41,354 nucleotides of DNA from Caballeronia temeraria (lineage in GTDB: Bacteria > Pseudomonadota > Gammaproteobacteria > Burkholderiales > Burkholderiaceae). The notes under the pieces are model-generated. The model worked only from the letters and a program-made list of their open reading frames with translations, searched no databases and was not told the DNA's origin. The translations under genes and the position numbers were made by a program. This document shows positions 6,902 to 16,845 of the stretch, in pieces. The stretch's first letter is position 1; each line of letters opens with the position of its first letter. The stretch spans positions 1 to 41,354 of the forward strand of contig NZ_FCOI02000050.1 of NCBI RefSeq assembly GCF_001544795.2, written 5' to 3'.

Positions 6902-8545
6902 ATGCGGGACGACGTACAGGCCGCCGCGCCGTCGGCCTACGCCTATCCATTGCTGATCAAGCAATTGCTGCACACGACATTCGTTCAGGCACCCAATCAG
7001 GAAATCGTTTACCGCGGTCGACTGCGGATGACCTACTCGACCCTGCGCGAGCGCATCGCGCGGCTCGCGAACGGCCTGAGCGGCATCGGCGTGTGCCACG
7101 GCAGCACCGTCGCCGTGATGGACTGGGATAGTCATCGCTATCTCGAATGCTATTTCGCGGTTCCGATGATGGGCGCCATTCTTCAGACGGTAAACGTGCG
7201 TCTGTCGCAGGCGGAGATCGCCTACACGATCAATCACTCGGGCGCGGACGTGCTCATCGTTCATACGGATTTTCTGCCGGTGCTGGAGGCCATCAAGGAT
7301 CAGCTCGAAACCGTGCGCACGTTCATCTGGATCGACGAGCCGGACAGCGAAGTCTGCGCGCACAGCATTGCATTCGAAACGGAATACGAAGCGATGCTCG
7401 CCGCCGCGCACGATCATTACGACTTCCCGGACTTCGACGAAAACACGCGCGCCACGACCTTCTATACGACCGGCACGACGGGCCTGCCGAAGGGCGTCTA
7501 CTTCACGCACCGTCAACTGGTGCTGCACACGATCACGGTGATGGCGGCGCTGGCGAGCCCCGCCTCGGGTCAGCGCTTCCATCGCGGCGACGTCTACATG
7601 CCGCTCACGCCGATGTTCCACGTTCACGCATGGGGCATGCCCTACATCGCGACGGTGCTGGGTGTGAAGCAGGTTTATCCGGGCCGCTATATGCCGGACC
7701 GGCTGGTGCAGCTTCTGCGCGACGAAGGCGTCACGTTCTCGCATTGCGTCGGCACCATCCTGCACATGCTGCTCACCTGCAATGAAGCAAAATCGGCCGA
7801 TTTCAGCAAGTGGAAGGTGGTCATCGGCGGCGGCGCGCTGACGCGTGGACTCGCGCGCGCCGCGCTCGATCGCGGCATCGACGTGTTCACGGGTTACGGC
7901 ATGTCGGAGACGTGTCCGGTGCTGAGCCTCGCGCAACTGAAGCCCGGCGATGAAGCGCTCGACATCGACGAGCAAGTGCGTCTGCGTTGCCGCACCGGTT
8001 CGCCGGTCCCGCTCGCCGATGTGCGCATCGTTGACGCGAACATGCAGGACGTCCCTCACGATGGCCGCGCGAACGGCGAAGTGGTCGCACGCGCGCCCTG
8101 GCTCACGCAAGGTTATCTCAAGAACCCGGAAGCCTCCGAGCAACTCTGGAGCGGCGGCTATCTGCACACGCAGGACATCGCGAGCATCGACGAAAACGGA
8201 AGTCTGCAGATCACCGACCGCATGAAGGACGTGATCAAGTCGGGCGGCGAATGGATTTCGTCGCTCGAAGTCGAGAGTCTGATATCGATGCATCCGGGTG
8301 TCGCGGAAGTCGCGGTGATCGGCATCAGCGACGAGAAATGGGGCGAGCGGCCCGTCGCGCTCGTGGTCACGCACGAGGACGCGGTCATCACCGAGGACGA
8401 GATCAAGCGGCATGTGCTGACGTTCAGCGCATCCGGACGCATCTCGAAGTACGCGGTGCCGCAAGTCGTCAGATTCGTCGACGGATTGGAGAAGACGAGC
8501 GTCGGCAAGATCAACAAGAAGTGGCTGCGTGCGCAGTTCGTCTGA
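6902..8545 (+). CDS. Fatty acyl-CoA ligase (AMP-forming)
   Basis: 547 residues, a full-length adenylate-forming ligase. The P-loop YTTGTTGLPKG is at about residues 190-200. GYGMSETCPV follows, then DRMKDVIKSGGEWISS at the hinge and a C-terminal lysine motif GKINKKWLRAQFV. It activates a carboxylic acid, likely a medium-chain fatty acid, to its CoA thioester using ATP. Start at 6902 follows AGGGAG. It is the first gene of a PHA operon (15 bases to the next gene), so it most likely feeds acyl-CoA into beta-oxidation for (R)-3-hydroxyacyl-CoA supply. DmdB-type 3-methylmercaptopropionyl-CoA ligases are close relatives, so exact chain length is open. Confidence 0.85.
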   Translation: MRDDVQAAAPSAYAYPLLIKQLLHTTFVQAPNQEIVYRGRLRMTYSTLRERIARLANGLSGIGVCHGSTVAVMDWDSHRYLECYFAVPMMGAILQTVNVRLSQAEIAYTINHSGADVLIVHTDFLPVLEAIKDQLETVRTFIWIDEPDSEVCAHSIAFETEYEAMLAAAHDHYDFPDFDENTRATTFYTTGTTGLPKGVYFTHRQLVLHTITVMAALASPASGQRFHRGDVYMPLTPMFHVHAWGMPYIATVLGVKQVYPGRYMPDRLVQLLRDEGVTFSHCVGTILHMLLTCNEAKSADFSKWKVVIGGGALTRGLARAALDRGIDVFTGYGMSETCPVLSLAQLKPGDEALDIDEQVRLRCRTGSPVPLADVRIVDANMQDVPHDGRANGEVVARAPWLTQGYLKNPEASEQLWSGGYLHTQDIASIDENGSLQITDRMKDVIKSGGEWISSLEVESLISMHPGVAEVAVIGISDEKWGERPVALVVTHEDAVITEDEIKRHVLTFSASGRISKYAVPQVVRFVDGLEKTSVGKINKKWLRAQFV

Positions 8546-8560
8546 TCGAAGGAGCAGGCT

Positions 8561-9028
8561 ATGTCGGGCATCAAGGAATACAGCATCGCGTCGATCGAGG
8601 ACTTCGTGGGCCGCGAGCTGGGTGTATCGGACTGGACGATCGTCGATCAGAAGCGCATCGATGCTTTCGCGCAATGCACCGGCGACACGCAATGGATTCA
8701 CGTCGATGTCGAGCGCGCGCGACGCGAGAGTCCGTTCGGCGGAACCATCGCGCACGGTTATCTGACGCTGTCGCTGCTCGCGCCGCTCGCGATGGAGATC
8801 GGCATCATTCCCGACGACGCTTCCGCCGGCCTCAATTACGGGCTCGACAAGGTGCGCTTCATGACGCCCGTGAAAGCCGGCGCGCGCGTGCGCAATCGCG
8901 TGACGTTGTTGTCCGTGGAAAGAAAGAGCGGCGGCCGCGTCATCATCAAGACGATGAACGAGTTGCAGATAGAAGGCGAAGACAAGCCCGCGCTCATCGC
9001 GGAGACACTCGCGATGCTCGTCGCGTGA
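8561..9028 (+). CDS. MaoC-like (R)-specific enoyl-CoA hydratase (PhaJ-type)
   Basis: 155 residues, a single hot-dog domain. The hydratase-2 signature is present: FAQCTGDTQWIHVD supplies the Asp/His pair, followed by PFGGTIAHGYLTLSLL. Members hydrate trans-2-enoyl-CoA to (R)-3-hydroxyacyl-CoA, the direct substrate of PHA synthase. It lies between the acyl-CoA ligase and phaC in the same direction (GAAGGAG upstream, gap 15 bases), which supports a PhaJ role linking beta-oxidation to polymer synthesis. It is slightly longer than typical PhaJ (about 134-155) and lacks a second domain. Confidence 0.85.
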   Translation: MSGIKEYSIASIEDFVGRELGVSDWTIVDQKRIDAFAQCTGDTQWIHVDVERARRESPFGGTIAHGYLTLSLLAPLAMEIGIIPDDASAGLNYGLDKVRFMTPVKAGARVRNRVTLLSVERKSGGRVIIKTMNELQIEGEDKPALIAETLAMLVA

Positions 9029-9069
9029 ATCGAATAAAGAATCTGAGAGATTGAGTCAGGAGCAGCAAG

Positions 9070-10776
9070 ATGGCGGTAAGCACTGAAAACCTGTCGCGAA
9101 ACCAGCAAGCCGAAGCGCTCGCGGCGTCCGCGACGGAAAGCATGCCGGGCCCGAATCCGTTCGTCGGACTGAGACCGTGCGATGTACTCGCGGCAGCACA
9201 GCAGATCGGCACGCAGGCGTGGCGGCAGCCCGCGCTGATCGTCGAGCAGCAATCGACGCTCGTCCGCGATCTGATCGGCGTACTGAGCGGCAATGCTTCG
9301 AGCACGCCGCCGCAGGGCGACAAGCGTTTCACCGATGCCGCATGGCGCGACAACTCGATGTATCGCATGACGATGCAGGGTTATCTCGCATGGCGCGATG
9401 CGCTGTCCGGTTTCGTCGACCGTTCCGCGCTCGAACCGAAGAGCAAGGAGCGCGCGCAGTTCGTGCTGTCGCTCGTCACCGATGCGATGTCGCCGACTAA
9501 CACGCTGCTCGGCAATCCGGCCGCGATCAAGAAGGTCGTCGATTCGGGCGGCGCGAGTCTGATCGGCGGATTGAAGAACGCGGTGACGGACATGCTGAAG
9601 AATCAGGGCATGCCCGCTCAGGTCGACAAGACCGCGTTCGAAGTCGGCAAGAATCTGGCTACGTCGAAGGGCGCGGTCGTGTTTCGCAATGAAGTGCTGG
9701 AGCTGATCCAGTATGCGAGCGCGACGACGCATGTCCACAGCCGGCCGCAGCTCATCGTGCCGCCGCAGATCAACAAGTTCTACGTGTTCGATCTGTCGCC
9801 GGGCAAGAGCATCGTCGACTATCTGCTGAAGAGCGAGTTTCAGGTGTTCGTCGTGAGCTGGCGCAATCCCACGGCGGAGCATGCCGGCTGGAATCTCGAT
9901 ACCTACGTCGCGGCGCTGCTCGAAGCGATCGCGGCGATCCGCGACATCACCGGCAGCGACGATGTCAATCTGCACGGCGCATGCTCCGGCGCGATGACCA
10001 TCTCGGCGTTGCTCGGCCATCTGGCGAGCCGTGGCGATACATCCGTCCATGCCGCGACCTTGATGGTCGCCGTGCTCGACAACACGGCGGACTCGCAGCT
10101 CGGCCTGTTCGCGACGCCCGAGGCCGTCGCGGCGGCCAAGCACGCGAGCACGTCGCGCGGCGTGCTGGCCGGCGAGGAAATGGGCCGCGTGTTCGCGTGG
10201 ATGCGACCCAACGATCTCGTCTGGAACTACTGGGTCAACAACTATCTGATGGGCAACACGCCGCCCGCATTCGACATCCTCTACTGGAACAACGACACCA
10301 CGCGTCTGCCCGCGAAGATGCACGGCCAGTTGCTCGATATCTTCACGGAGAACCTCTTCACGAAGCCGCGCGCGCTGAACGTGCTGGGCACGGCCATCGA
10401 TCTGAACGACGTTACCTGCGACAAATACGTGGTCGCGGGCATCACGGATCACATCACGCCGTGGAAGGGCGTGTACAACACGGCGCGTCTCTTCGGCGGC
10501 AACACGCGCTTCGTGTTGAGTTCGAGCGGTCACATCCAGAGCCTCATCAATCCGCCGGGCAATCCGAAATCGAAGTTCTATCTCAACCCCGAACTGCCCG
10601 CGAACGCCGATGCGTGGCTCGACGGCGCGCAGGCCGAGAAGGAATCGTGGTGGAGCGACTGGCGCGAATGGCTCGCCGCGCGCTCGGGCGATCGTCGCGC
10701 GGCGCGTGCGGCGCTCGGCAACAAGCGGCACAAGCCCATCGCGAACGCGCCGGGCACCTATGTCATGCAGAACTGA
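9070..10776 (+). CDS. phaC: Class II-like polyhydroxyalkanoate synthase
   Basis: 568 residues. The lipase-like box is GACSGA with Cys305 as nucleophile, with Asp460 in GITDHITPW and His488 in SSSGHIQS, spaced as in Pseudomonas PhaC1. The N-terminal block PNPFVGLRPCDVLAAAQQ, FRNEVLELIQY, then IVPPQINKFYVFDLSPGKS and VSWRNPTAEHAGW resembles the medium-chain (class II) synthases more than the short-chain class I enzyme of Cupriavidus. It polymerises (R)-3-hydroxyacyl-CoA into granules in the cytoplasm. The C-terminus is rich in Arg and Ala. A good ribosome site (AGGAGCAGCAAG) precedes the ATG. Class assignment is from motif likeness only. Confidence 0.9.
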   Translation: MAVSTENLSRNQQAEALAASATESMPGPNPFVGLRPCDVLAAAQQIGTQAWRQPALIVEQQSTLVRDLIGVLSGNASSTPPQGDKRFTDAAWRDNSMYRMTMQGYLAWRDALSGFVDRSALEPKSKERAQFVLSLVTDAMSPTNTLLGNPAAIKKVVDSGGASLIGGLKNAVTDMLKNQGMPAQVDKTAFEVGKNLATSKGAVVFRNEVLELIQYASATTHVHSRPQLIVPPQINKFYVFDLSPGKSIVDYLLKSEFQVFVVSWRNPTAEHAGWNLDTYVAALLEAIAAIRDITGSDDVNLHGACSGAMTISALLGHLASRGDTSVHAATLMVAVLDNTADSQLGLFATPEAVAAAKHASTSRGVLAGEEMGRVFAWMRPNDLVWNYWVNNYLMGNTPPAFDILYWNNDTTRLPAKMHGQLLDIFTENLFTKPRALNVLGTAIDLNDVTCDKYVVAGITDHITPWKGVYNTARLFGGNTRFVLSSSGHIQSLINPPGNPKSKFYLNPELPANADAWLDGAQAEKESWWSDWREWLAARSGDRRAARAALGNKRHKPIANAPGTYVMQN

Positions 10777-10828
10777 TTTCGCAATGCCGGCGGCATCGGC
10801 TCGACTTTCATCACACGGAAAACTCATC

Positions 10829-11245
10829 ATGGAATCGACGAATCAAAGCAGTCTTCTCGGCGAATACAGCAAGCTCATCAAACAATTCAAGCTGCCCGCC
10901 TTCGACGCGAACGCTGTTTTCGAGTCGCGCCGCAAGGATGTCGAAGCGCTCGCGAACGCCAGCACGATCGCGCTGACCGGCATTCAGTCACTTGGTCAGA
11001 AGCAGATGGACATCCTGAGCGGCACGATGACGCGCGTGCACGCGCTCTTCGGCAAGCAAGCCGCGGAGGAAAGCAAACCGGCCGCGGGCGAAGCGATGCA
11101 ACAGGCATTTCGCGCGGCGATGTCGGACATGCGCGAACTCGCGGGCGCGGCGTATCGGGTGCCGGCCGACACCGCGACGGTGATTTCGAAGCGCGTCGTC
11201 GAGAATGTCGAAGAGATCAGGGCGCTGCTGCAGCCGCGCAAGTGA
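10829..11245 (+). CDS. Phasin-family granule protein
   Basis: 138 residues, Ala/Glu-rich and predicted helical, with no signal peptide. It has the phasin pattern: N-terminal SLLGEYSKLIKQFKLPAFDA, then DANAVFESRRKDVEALANAS and IQSLGQKQMDILSGTMTRV. Phasins coat PHA granules and modulate their size and enzyme access. The ATG at 10829 gives the usual phasin N-terminus; the frame is open further upstream but that sequence overlaps phaC. The gap to phaC is 52 bases. The order phaC, phasin, phaZ is unlike the classical Pseudomonas phaC1-phaZ-phaC2 order. Confidence 0.8.
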   Translation: MESTNQSSLLGEYSKLIKQFKLPAFDANAVFESRRKDVEALANASTIALTGIQSLGQKQMDILSGTMTRVHALFGKQAAEESKPAAGEAMQQAFRAAMSDMRELAGAAYRVPADTATVISKRVVENVEEIRALLQPRK

Positions 11246-11273
11246 CGCGTATTGCCCGATCCGGATGAAAGCA

Positions 11274-12107
11274 ATGAATAACGAATCCGCGTCCGTCGGC
11301 ATCATGGACATTCAGACCGTCGATATCGACGGCCAACTCTTGCGCGTCGGCGTGCGGCACGGCAACGATGCATCGCCGCCGCTTTTGATCTTCAACGGCA
11401 TCGGCGCGAATCTGGAGCTGGTCGAGCCGTTCGTCGAAGCGCTGGGCGATATCGGCGTCATCATCTTCGATATTCCGGGCGTCGGCGGTTCGCCCGTGCC
11501 GCTCGCGCCGTACCGGTTCTCCACGCTCGCCGCGCTGACCGGCAAGCTTCTGCAACGGCTCGGACATGACGGTCCGGTCGATGTGCTCGGCGTATCGTGG
11601 GGCGGCGCGCTCGCGCAGCAGTTCGCGCGGCATGATTCGCGGCGCTGCCGCAGGCTGATTCTCGCGTCGACATCGCCGGGCGTGATCATGGTGCCGGCCA
11701 GTCTCTCAGTGCTGTCGAAGCTGATCGGCCCGCGCCGCTATACCGATCCGGCCTATCTCGAGCGTGTCGGGCCGGAAATCTACGGCGGCGCGTACCGACG
11801 CGATCCCGAACTGCTCAGGGAGCATAGCCGCCACATGCAGGCGCCGGGCGGGCGCGGCTATCTCTATCAGCTGATGGCCGCCTGGGGCTGGACGAGCCTG
11901 CCGTGGCTCTGGACGCTGCCGCAGTCGACGCTCGTCATGCACGGCGACGACGATCCCATCGTGCCCTTGTCCAACGCGAAGATGCTGGCGGCGACCATCC
12001 GCCAGTCGGAGCTTTACGTGATCGACGACGGCCATCTCTTTCTGATCACGCGCGCGAAGGAAGTTGGACCGGTCGTGCGCGCGTTTCTGCGTGGGAACGC
12101 GCGCTAG
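11274..12107 (+). CDS. phaZ: Intracellular medium-chain PHA depolymerase
   Basis: 277 residues from the ATG at 11274; 11265 and 11304 are alternatives and no start has a strong ribosome site. It is an alpha/beta hydrolase with LLIFNGIGANLELVEPFVEAL and FDIPGVGGSPVP, the nucleophile elbow GVSWGGALAQQ (Ser108), HGDDDPIVP and DDGHLFL (His). This fits the Pseudomonas mcl-PHA depolymerase PhaZ closely, which hydrolyses stored polymer to (R)-3-hydroxyalkanoic acids. The upstream ligase could reactivate the released acids. Its stop TAG (12105-12107) overlaps the stop of the convergent regulator (CTAG, 12104-12107). Confidence 0.85.
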   Translation: MNNESASVGIMDIQTVDIDGQLLRVGVRHGNDASPPLLIFNGIGANLELVEPFVEALGDIGVIIFDIPGVGGSPVPLAPYRFSTLAALTGKLLQRLGHDGPVDVLGVSWGGALAQQFARHDSRRCRRLILASTSPGVIMVPASLSVLSKLIGPRRYTDPAYLERVGPEIYGGAYRRDPELLREHSRHMQAPGGRGYLYQLMAAWGWTSLPWLWTLPQSTLVMHGDDDPIVPLSNAKMLAATIRQSELYVIDDGHLFLITRAKEVGPVVRAFLRGNAR

Positions 12108-14840
12108 CCGTTATGCACGAGGCCCAGCGCCTGCGCGCGCGCGACGGCGTGCGCGCGCTTGTCGACGGCGAGCTTCACGAAGATGCTTTTGACGTGCGAC
12201 TTGACCGTCTCGGGCGCAATGCCGAGGTCGCGTGCAATCTCCTTGTTGGACAGCCCCTGCGCGATCAGCTCGACGATATTGCGTTCGCGCGCGCTCAGCG
12301 ATTCGCGTTCGGTGTCGCGGCGCGCTTTGCTCCCGGGCTGATACTGCGCGCGCCAGCCTTCCAGAAGACGGTCCATGAAACTGAGCACGTCTCTCGTTTG
12401 CGCCGTGTCGCGCGTATCGTCGCGAACGGCCTGCAAGAGCGGACCGATCTGCGCGCCCTGATCGATGATCGACTGATGCAGCCCGGCGGGACCGGCGAGC
12501 TTCAGCACGTCGCGCATGACGTCGACGGCTTCATCGCGCTTGCCTGCGCTCATCCACGCCAGCGCGAGCGTGGTGCGCAAGCGCAAGCCGAGATAGTGGT
12601 TGTGGCGGCTCTCCGCGCTTTGCCGCGCGGCGTTCAACAGTTCGACGGCCTGGCCCGTGCGATCCTGATTCATCGCCACGCTGGCCGCCGCTGCCGCGCG
12701 AAAGTTGTCGATCTCCGCCGACACGGGCGGCGCCGAATCCGCGCCGCGGGCGGCGAGCGCATCGAGTTGCGCGACGCAGGCGGACGCTTCGGTCATCCTG
12801 CCTTCCCGCAGATGCAGCCGCGTGCGTTCGATGAGCGTCCCCGCAACGAGACGGCGCCAGCCGCGCTTGTGCCCGAGCAACTGCGCCCGGTCGAGCAGCG
12901 CGTAGGCGTGCGCCGCGTTCGACCGCGCGACGGCGATGCGGATCAGCACGCGATACGCGACCAGCACGCTGTCGAGCATCGCCGCCAGATCGACGACGGG
13001 CATCAGGTCGAGCAGCAAGGCTTCGGCTTCGTCGAGACGTCCTTGCTCATAGCGCAACTGCGCGATCATCGGCGCGCACAGTGCAGCGGAAATCGACTGC
13101 GGGCCGGAATAGCGCTCGGCGAGATGTATCGACTCCGTGAAGTACTGCTCGGCGAGCGCGAAGTGCAACTGCTGCATTTCCGTGTGACCGAGCAGGCAGA
13201 GCCGATAAACCGGCGTGACGACATTGCGCTGATCGTCCTCGATCGAACAGGGAATCCAGGGCGTCGCGTAGAGCGCGTCGAGATCGCCCGCTTTCCAGTG
13301 CGCGAAACGCACGACATTGGAGACGACGTTGACCGTCCAGACATCGCTCGATGGCCGCGCGAGACACGCCTGCGCGATGGCCAGCGCGCGCTGCGGATCG
13401 TCCAGCAGCGCGGCCAGCACCGAGCGGATCGCGAGACATTCGCGGCGCAGATGCTCGGCCTCGGTATCGCCGGCGGCATCGGCGGCGTCGTGTTCGAGGG
13501 CATCGACGCTGGCGAGGGCGTCGTCGAAACGCAGCGCGAGCGCCATGCCCCACGCGATCGCCAGCCTGACCCGCAACTGCGAACGCATCAGATCCGCCGG
13601 GAACTCGCGTTGCCAGCCGAGCAGCGTGAGCAGATCGCCTTTCATCACGAGCGTCATCGCGCAACGGCTCATCAGCGCGAGCGCTTCGCCGGTCGCGCCC
13701 GCGGCGAGCGCGTGCCTCACGGCGTCGGTCCATTGCGTCTCTCGCGCGTACCATCGGCACGCGCGCAAGTGCAGATCGGCGACCTCGTTTCGATGTTGCG
13801 TGTCGAGCGCGCTGGCGCAGGTAGTCGCGCATCAGATGGTGATAGCGGAACCAGCGCCCTTCGATGTCCATCGGCTCCAGCAAAAGCTGACGCGCGGCGA
13901 TGGATTCCAGCATGCGTTGACTATCGGCGACGCCGGTGATCGCCTCGCACAGCGGCGCGTTCAACTGCTCGACGATCGACGTGCGCAGCATGAACTCGAC
14001 CACGTCGTCCGGCAGGCGCTTCAGCATCTCTTCGATATACGCGGCGAACGGCCGCGACGCGCCGGACGGCATCGGTGCTTCCGTCTGCGCGCGATATTCC
14101 TCGCGGGCCAGCACGGACGCGGAAATGCGCAGCGCGGCGGCCCAGCCTTCGGTGTTCGCGAAGAGCGCGCGCAGCGAAGTGGCGTTCAGCTTGCCCGGAC
14201 ATTCGCGCTCGACGAAGGAGCGCGTTTCGTCGAAGTTGAAACGCAGCGTCGATGCGTCGATTTCCAGCAGTTCGTTTCGCGCCCGCAAGCGCGCGAGCGG
14301 CAGCGCGGCGTCGGCGCGCGTGCAGATCACGACATGCACGTGCGCGGGCGCATGCTCGATGAAGTACGTGATGACTTCGCGCACGACAGGCAGGCTGATC
14401 AGGTGATAGTCGTCGAGAAAGAGATACAGCTCGTCCTCGACTTCGACCAGTTCGTTGATGAGCGTCGCGACAATCGATTGCGCGGGCACGAGCGAAGCGT
14501 CGGCGGTGAGGCCGATCGCCGATGCGCCGATGCCGCCGCACGCCTGCCGCAACGTCTGCGCGAGATGGTGGAGGAAGCGCGCGGGTTCGTCGTCGTCGGC
14601 ATCGATGGACATCCATGCGACGAGCGCGCCGCTCTTGCGCAGCCGGTCGAGCCACGCGAGCGCGAGCGACGTCTTGCCGAAGCCGGCGGGCGCCTTGATC
14701 ACCACGAGCCGCTTGTTGTCGGCCTGCGCCGCCAGATCGACGAGCCGAGGCCGCTCGATCAGACCGGCCGGCAGACGAGGCGGCAAGAGCTTCGTGGCGA
14801 GAAGAAGAGTGGGCCTGACTGGCTCGATGGCGTCGGTCAT
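12104..14840 (-). pseudogene. MalT-type LuxR-family regulator, frameshifted
   Basis: The N-terminal part (from 14840) is a STAND/MalT-type ATPase: Walker A APAGFGKTS near residue 50, LYLFLDDYH, ending RYHHLMRDYLRQRARHA. The C-terminal part (13768 back to 12104) carries TPR-like helices and a LuxR DNA-binding domain, LSARERNIVELIAQGLSNKE then IAPETVKSHVKSIFVKL. The two are in different frames. In the second frame the sequence continues ALDTQHRNEVADLHLRACRWY, as expected directly after DYLRQR. The break lies at about 13801-13820. Total length would be near 910 residues, normal for the family. It lies tail to tail with the PHA operon, so it may have regulated it. Either a real frameshift mutation or a sequencing error. 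Confidence 0.75.
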
Positions 14841-15045
14841 TTGCGTCGGCGGTAGGGTCGCCGGGGTGGCCCGGCTGCCGGGAGACTAGGGATTCCTTTC
14901 GGGGAGATCGAAGCGCAGCCTGGCACTGCTCATCCGATGATACGCGAGTCGCGCGCGTGCGTGCCAGGCGCGAGGAACGGAGATTGCTCGGACGGTTCAG
15001 GCATCGGTCGCATGTCGCGATCGGGCGAGCCATCCTTTTCATCGA

Positions 15046-16845
15046 ATGAACGACAGAGCCGATATCCGCACGCGATCGCGCAAGGCGCCCGATCGGGAAC
15101 TCGAAGCCTCGCTGCGCAAGGTCTTCGGCTTTCCGCACTTGCGTCCCGGGCAGGAGGACGTGATTCGCAGCGTGCTCGACGGTCACGACACGCTCGCCGT
15201 GATGCCCACGGGCGCGGGCAAGTCGCTGTGCTATCAGTTGCCCGCGCTGCAGTTCGACGGCATGACGGTCATCGTATCGCCGCTGATTTCGCTCATGCGC
15301 GATCAGGCGACGAAGCTGATCGAGGCGGGCATCGCGACGGCCGTGCTCAACAGCGCGTTATCGGCGAGCGAGCAGCGCGAAGCGATGCAGGCCATCGCGC
15401 GGCATGAGATTCGCATGCTGTTCGTCACGCCCGAGCGGCTCGTCGATGCCGAGTTCATTGCCGAACTCACCGGAGAGGACATGCCGCCGATCGCGCTCGC
15501 GGTGATCGACGAAGCGCACTGCATCTCGCAGTGGGGCCACGATTTCCGGCCCGCATATGTCGAGTTGATTCACGCGATCAGGACGCTCGGCCGCCCGCCC
15601 GTGCTCGCGTTGACCGCAACGGCGACGTCTGCCGTCATCGTGGATATCGTGCGCGAGCTTCAGATGCGGCACGCGAACGTCATTCATACGGGCGTCTTTC
15701 GCGACAATCTGCATTTCAGCGTCGAGCAGCTCACGAATCCCGTAGACAGGCGCAGACGCGTGATCGAGATCACGACGCACGAACCGGGCAGCGGCATCAT
15801 CTATTGCGCGACGGTGGCGGAATGCGAGGCGCTGTATGCAGCACTCGTCGATGCGGGCGTGCAAGCCGAGCGCTATCACGGCAAGTTGTCGCCGGGCGCG
15901 CGGTCGTCGTCGCAGGACGCGTTCATGGCGGACCGCGCGCGCGTGATGGTCGCGACCAACGCGTTCGGCATGGGCATCGACAAGCCCGACATTCGCTTCG
16001 TGATTCATGCGCAGATGCCCGGAAGTCTCGATGCGTACTATCAGGAAGCCGGCCGCGCCGGACGCGATGGCGAGGCCGCGCGTTGCACGCTCTTGTTCGA
16101 AATGAAGGACCGGCAGGTGCAGCAGTTCTTCATGAGCGGGCGCTATCCGAGCGCGGAGACGATTGCGCGTGTCGCGGAGACGGTGCGCGAACTCGCGCGC
16201 AAAGACGGCGTCAGCACCCTGGAAAAGCCGCTCGCGCGCCTGCGCGAAGCGTTGCCGGCTATCGGTGCGAACAAGCTGCGCGTGGCGGCTGCGCTGCTCA
16301 ACGATATCGGCATGACTCGGCGCACGCGGCGCGGCGGCATGAAACTCGTCGGCGACGAACCCGCCATTGCGAAGCTCGATGAGGCATCGCAAGACTATGC
16401 AGCACGCAGCGAGCGCGATCGTGCGGTGCTCGAACGCATGGTCGGTTATGCGCAGAGCGCGCAATGCCGCTGGCGCATGCTGCTGGACTATTTCGTCGAT
16501 GACATGAACGACGCGCGCACGTCCGCGCCGCTGCGCGCGAGCGACGTGGACTATCGCGCGCCCGACGACGAACTTGACGGCGGGCATTGTGGCATGTGCG
16601 ACAACTGCCTGCATCCTCCGGAAGTCGTCGAAAGTCCGCGCGAAATGCGCGAACAAAGGCGCGCGAAAGAAGACGCGCTTTCCGATAGCGAGGCGAACAC
16701 GTTCACGCCGGGCGATCGCGTGCGTGTGCGCCGCTATGGCGAAGGCGTCGTCGAAATGATCAGCGGCGAGCGCGTCGCCGTGCGCTTTCCCGATGATGAA
16801 ACGCGCACGTTCATTGCGCGTTATGTGAAGCGTGCCGCTCGCTGA
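15046..16845 (+). CDS. recQ: RecQ-family ATP-dependent DNA helicase
   Basis: 599 residues. Helicase motifs are clear: FGFPHLRPGQEDVI (motif 0), MPTGAGKSLCYQLP (I), VSPLISLMRDQ (Ia), VIDEAHCISQWGHDFRP (II, DEAH), ALTATA (III), VATNAFGMGIDKPDIRFVIH (V) and YYQEAGRAGRDG (VI). A RecQ zinc site follows: CRWRMLLDYF then HCGMCDNC. It unwinds duplex DNA 3' to 5' in recombination and repair. The C-terminus lacks an HRDC domain and ends in a small basic beta-rich segment (PGDRVRVRRYGEGVVEM). Its 3' end overlaps the convergent HEAT-repeat gene by 35 bases. A second RecQ elsewhere in the genome is likely, so the symbol is tentative. Confidence 0.85.
   Translation: MNDRADIRTRSRKAPDRELEASLRKVFGFPHLRPGQEDVIRSVLDGHDTLAVMPTGAGKSLCYQLPALQFDGMTVIVSPLISLMRDQATKLIEAGIATAVLNSALSASEQREAMQAIARHEIRMLFVTPERLVDAEFIAELTGEDMPPIALAVIDEAHCISQWGHDFRPAYVELIHAIRTLGRPPVLALTATATSAVIVDIVRELQMRHANVIHTGVFRDNLHFSVEQLTNPVDRRRRVIEITTHEPGSGIIYCATVAECEALYAALVDAGVQAERYHGKLSPGARSSSQDAFMADRARVMVATNAFGMGIDKPDIRFVIHAQMPGSLDAYYQEAGRAGRDGEAARCTLLFEMKDRQVQQFFMSGRYPSAETIARVAETVRELARKDGVSTLEKPLARLREALPAIGANKLRVAAALLNDIGMTRRTRRGGMKLVGDEPAIAKLDEASQDYAARSERDRAVLERMVGYAQSAQCRWRMLLDYFVDDMNDARTSAPLRASDVDYRAPDDELDGGHCGMCDNCLHPPEVVESPREMREQRRAKEDALSDSEANTFTPGDRVRVRRYGEGVVEMISGERVAVRFPDDETRTFIARYVKRAAR

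Noticed and set aside
6824..8755. Long open frame on the minus strand, antisense to the acyl-CoA ligase and hydratase (about 640 codons)
   Set aside because: The plus-strand genes are full-length, family-like proteins. GC-rich DNA gives such shadow frames, and this one is Arg/His/Asp-rich with no domain I recognise.
11903..13939. Plus-strand frame of about 680 codons across the regulator
   Set aside because: The antisense of the LuxR-type regulator; its composition is a typical GC-rich shadow, with no motif.
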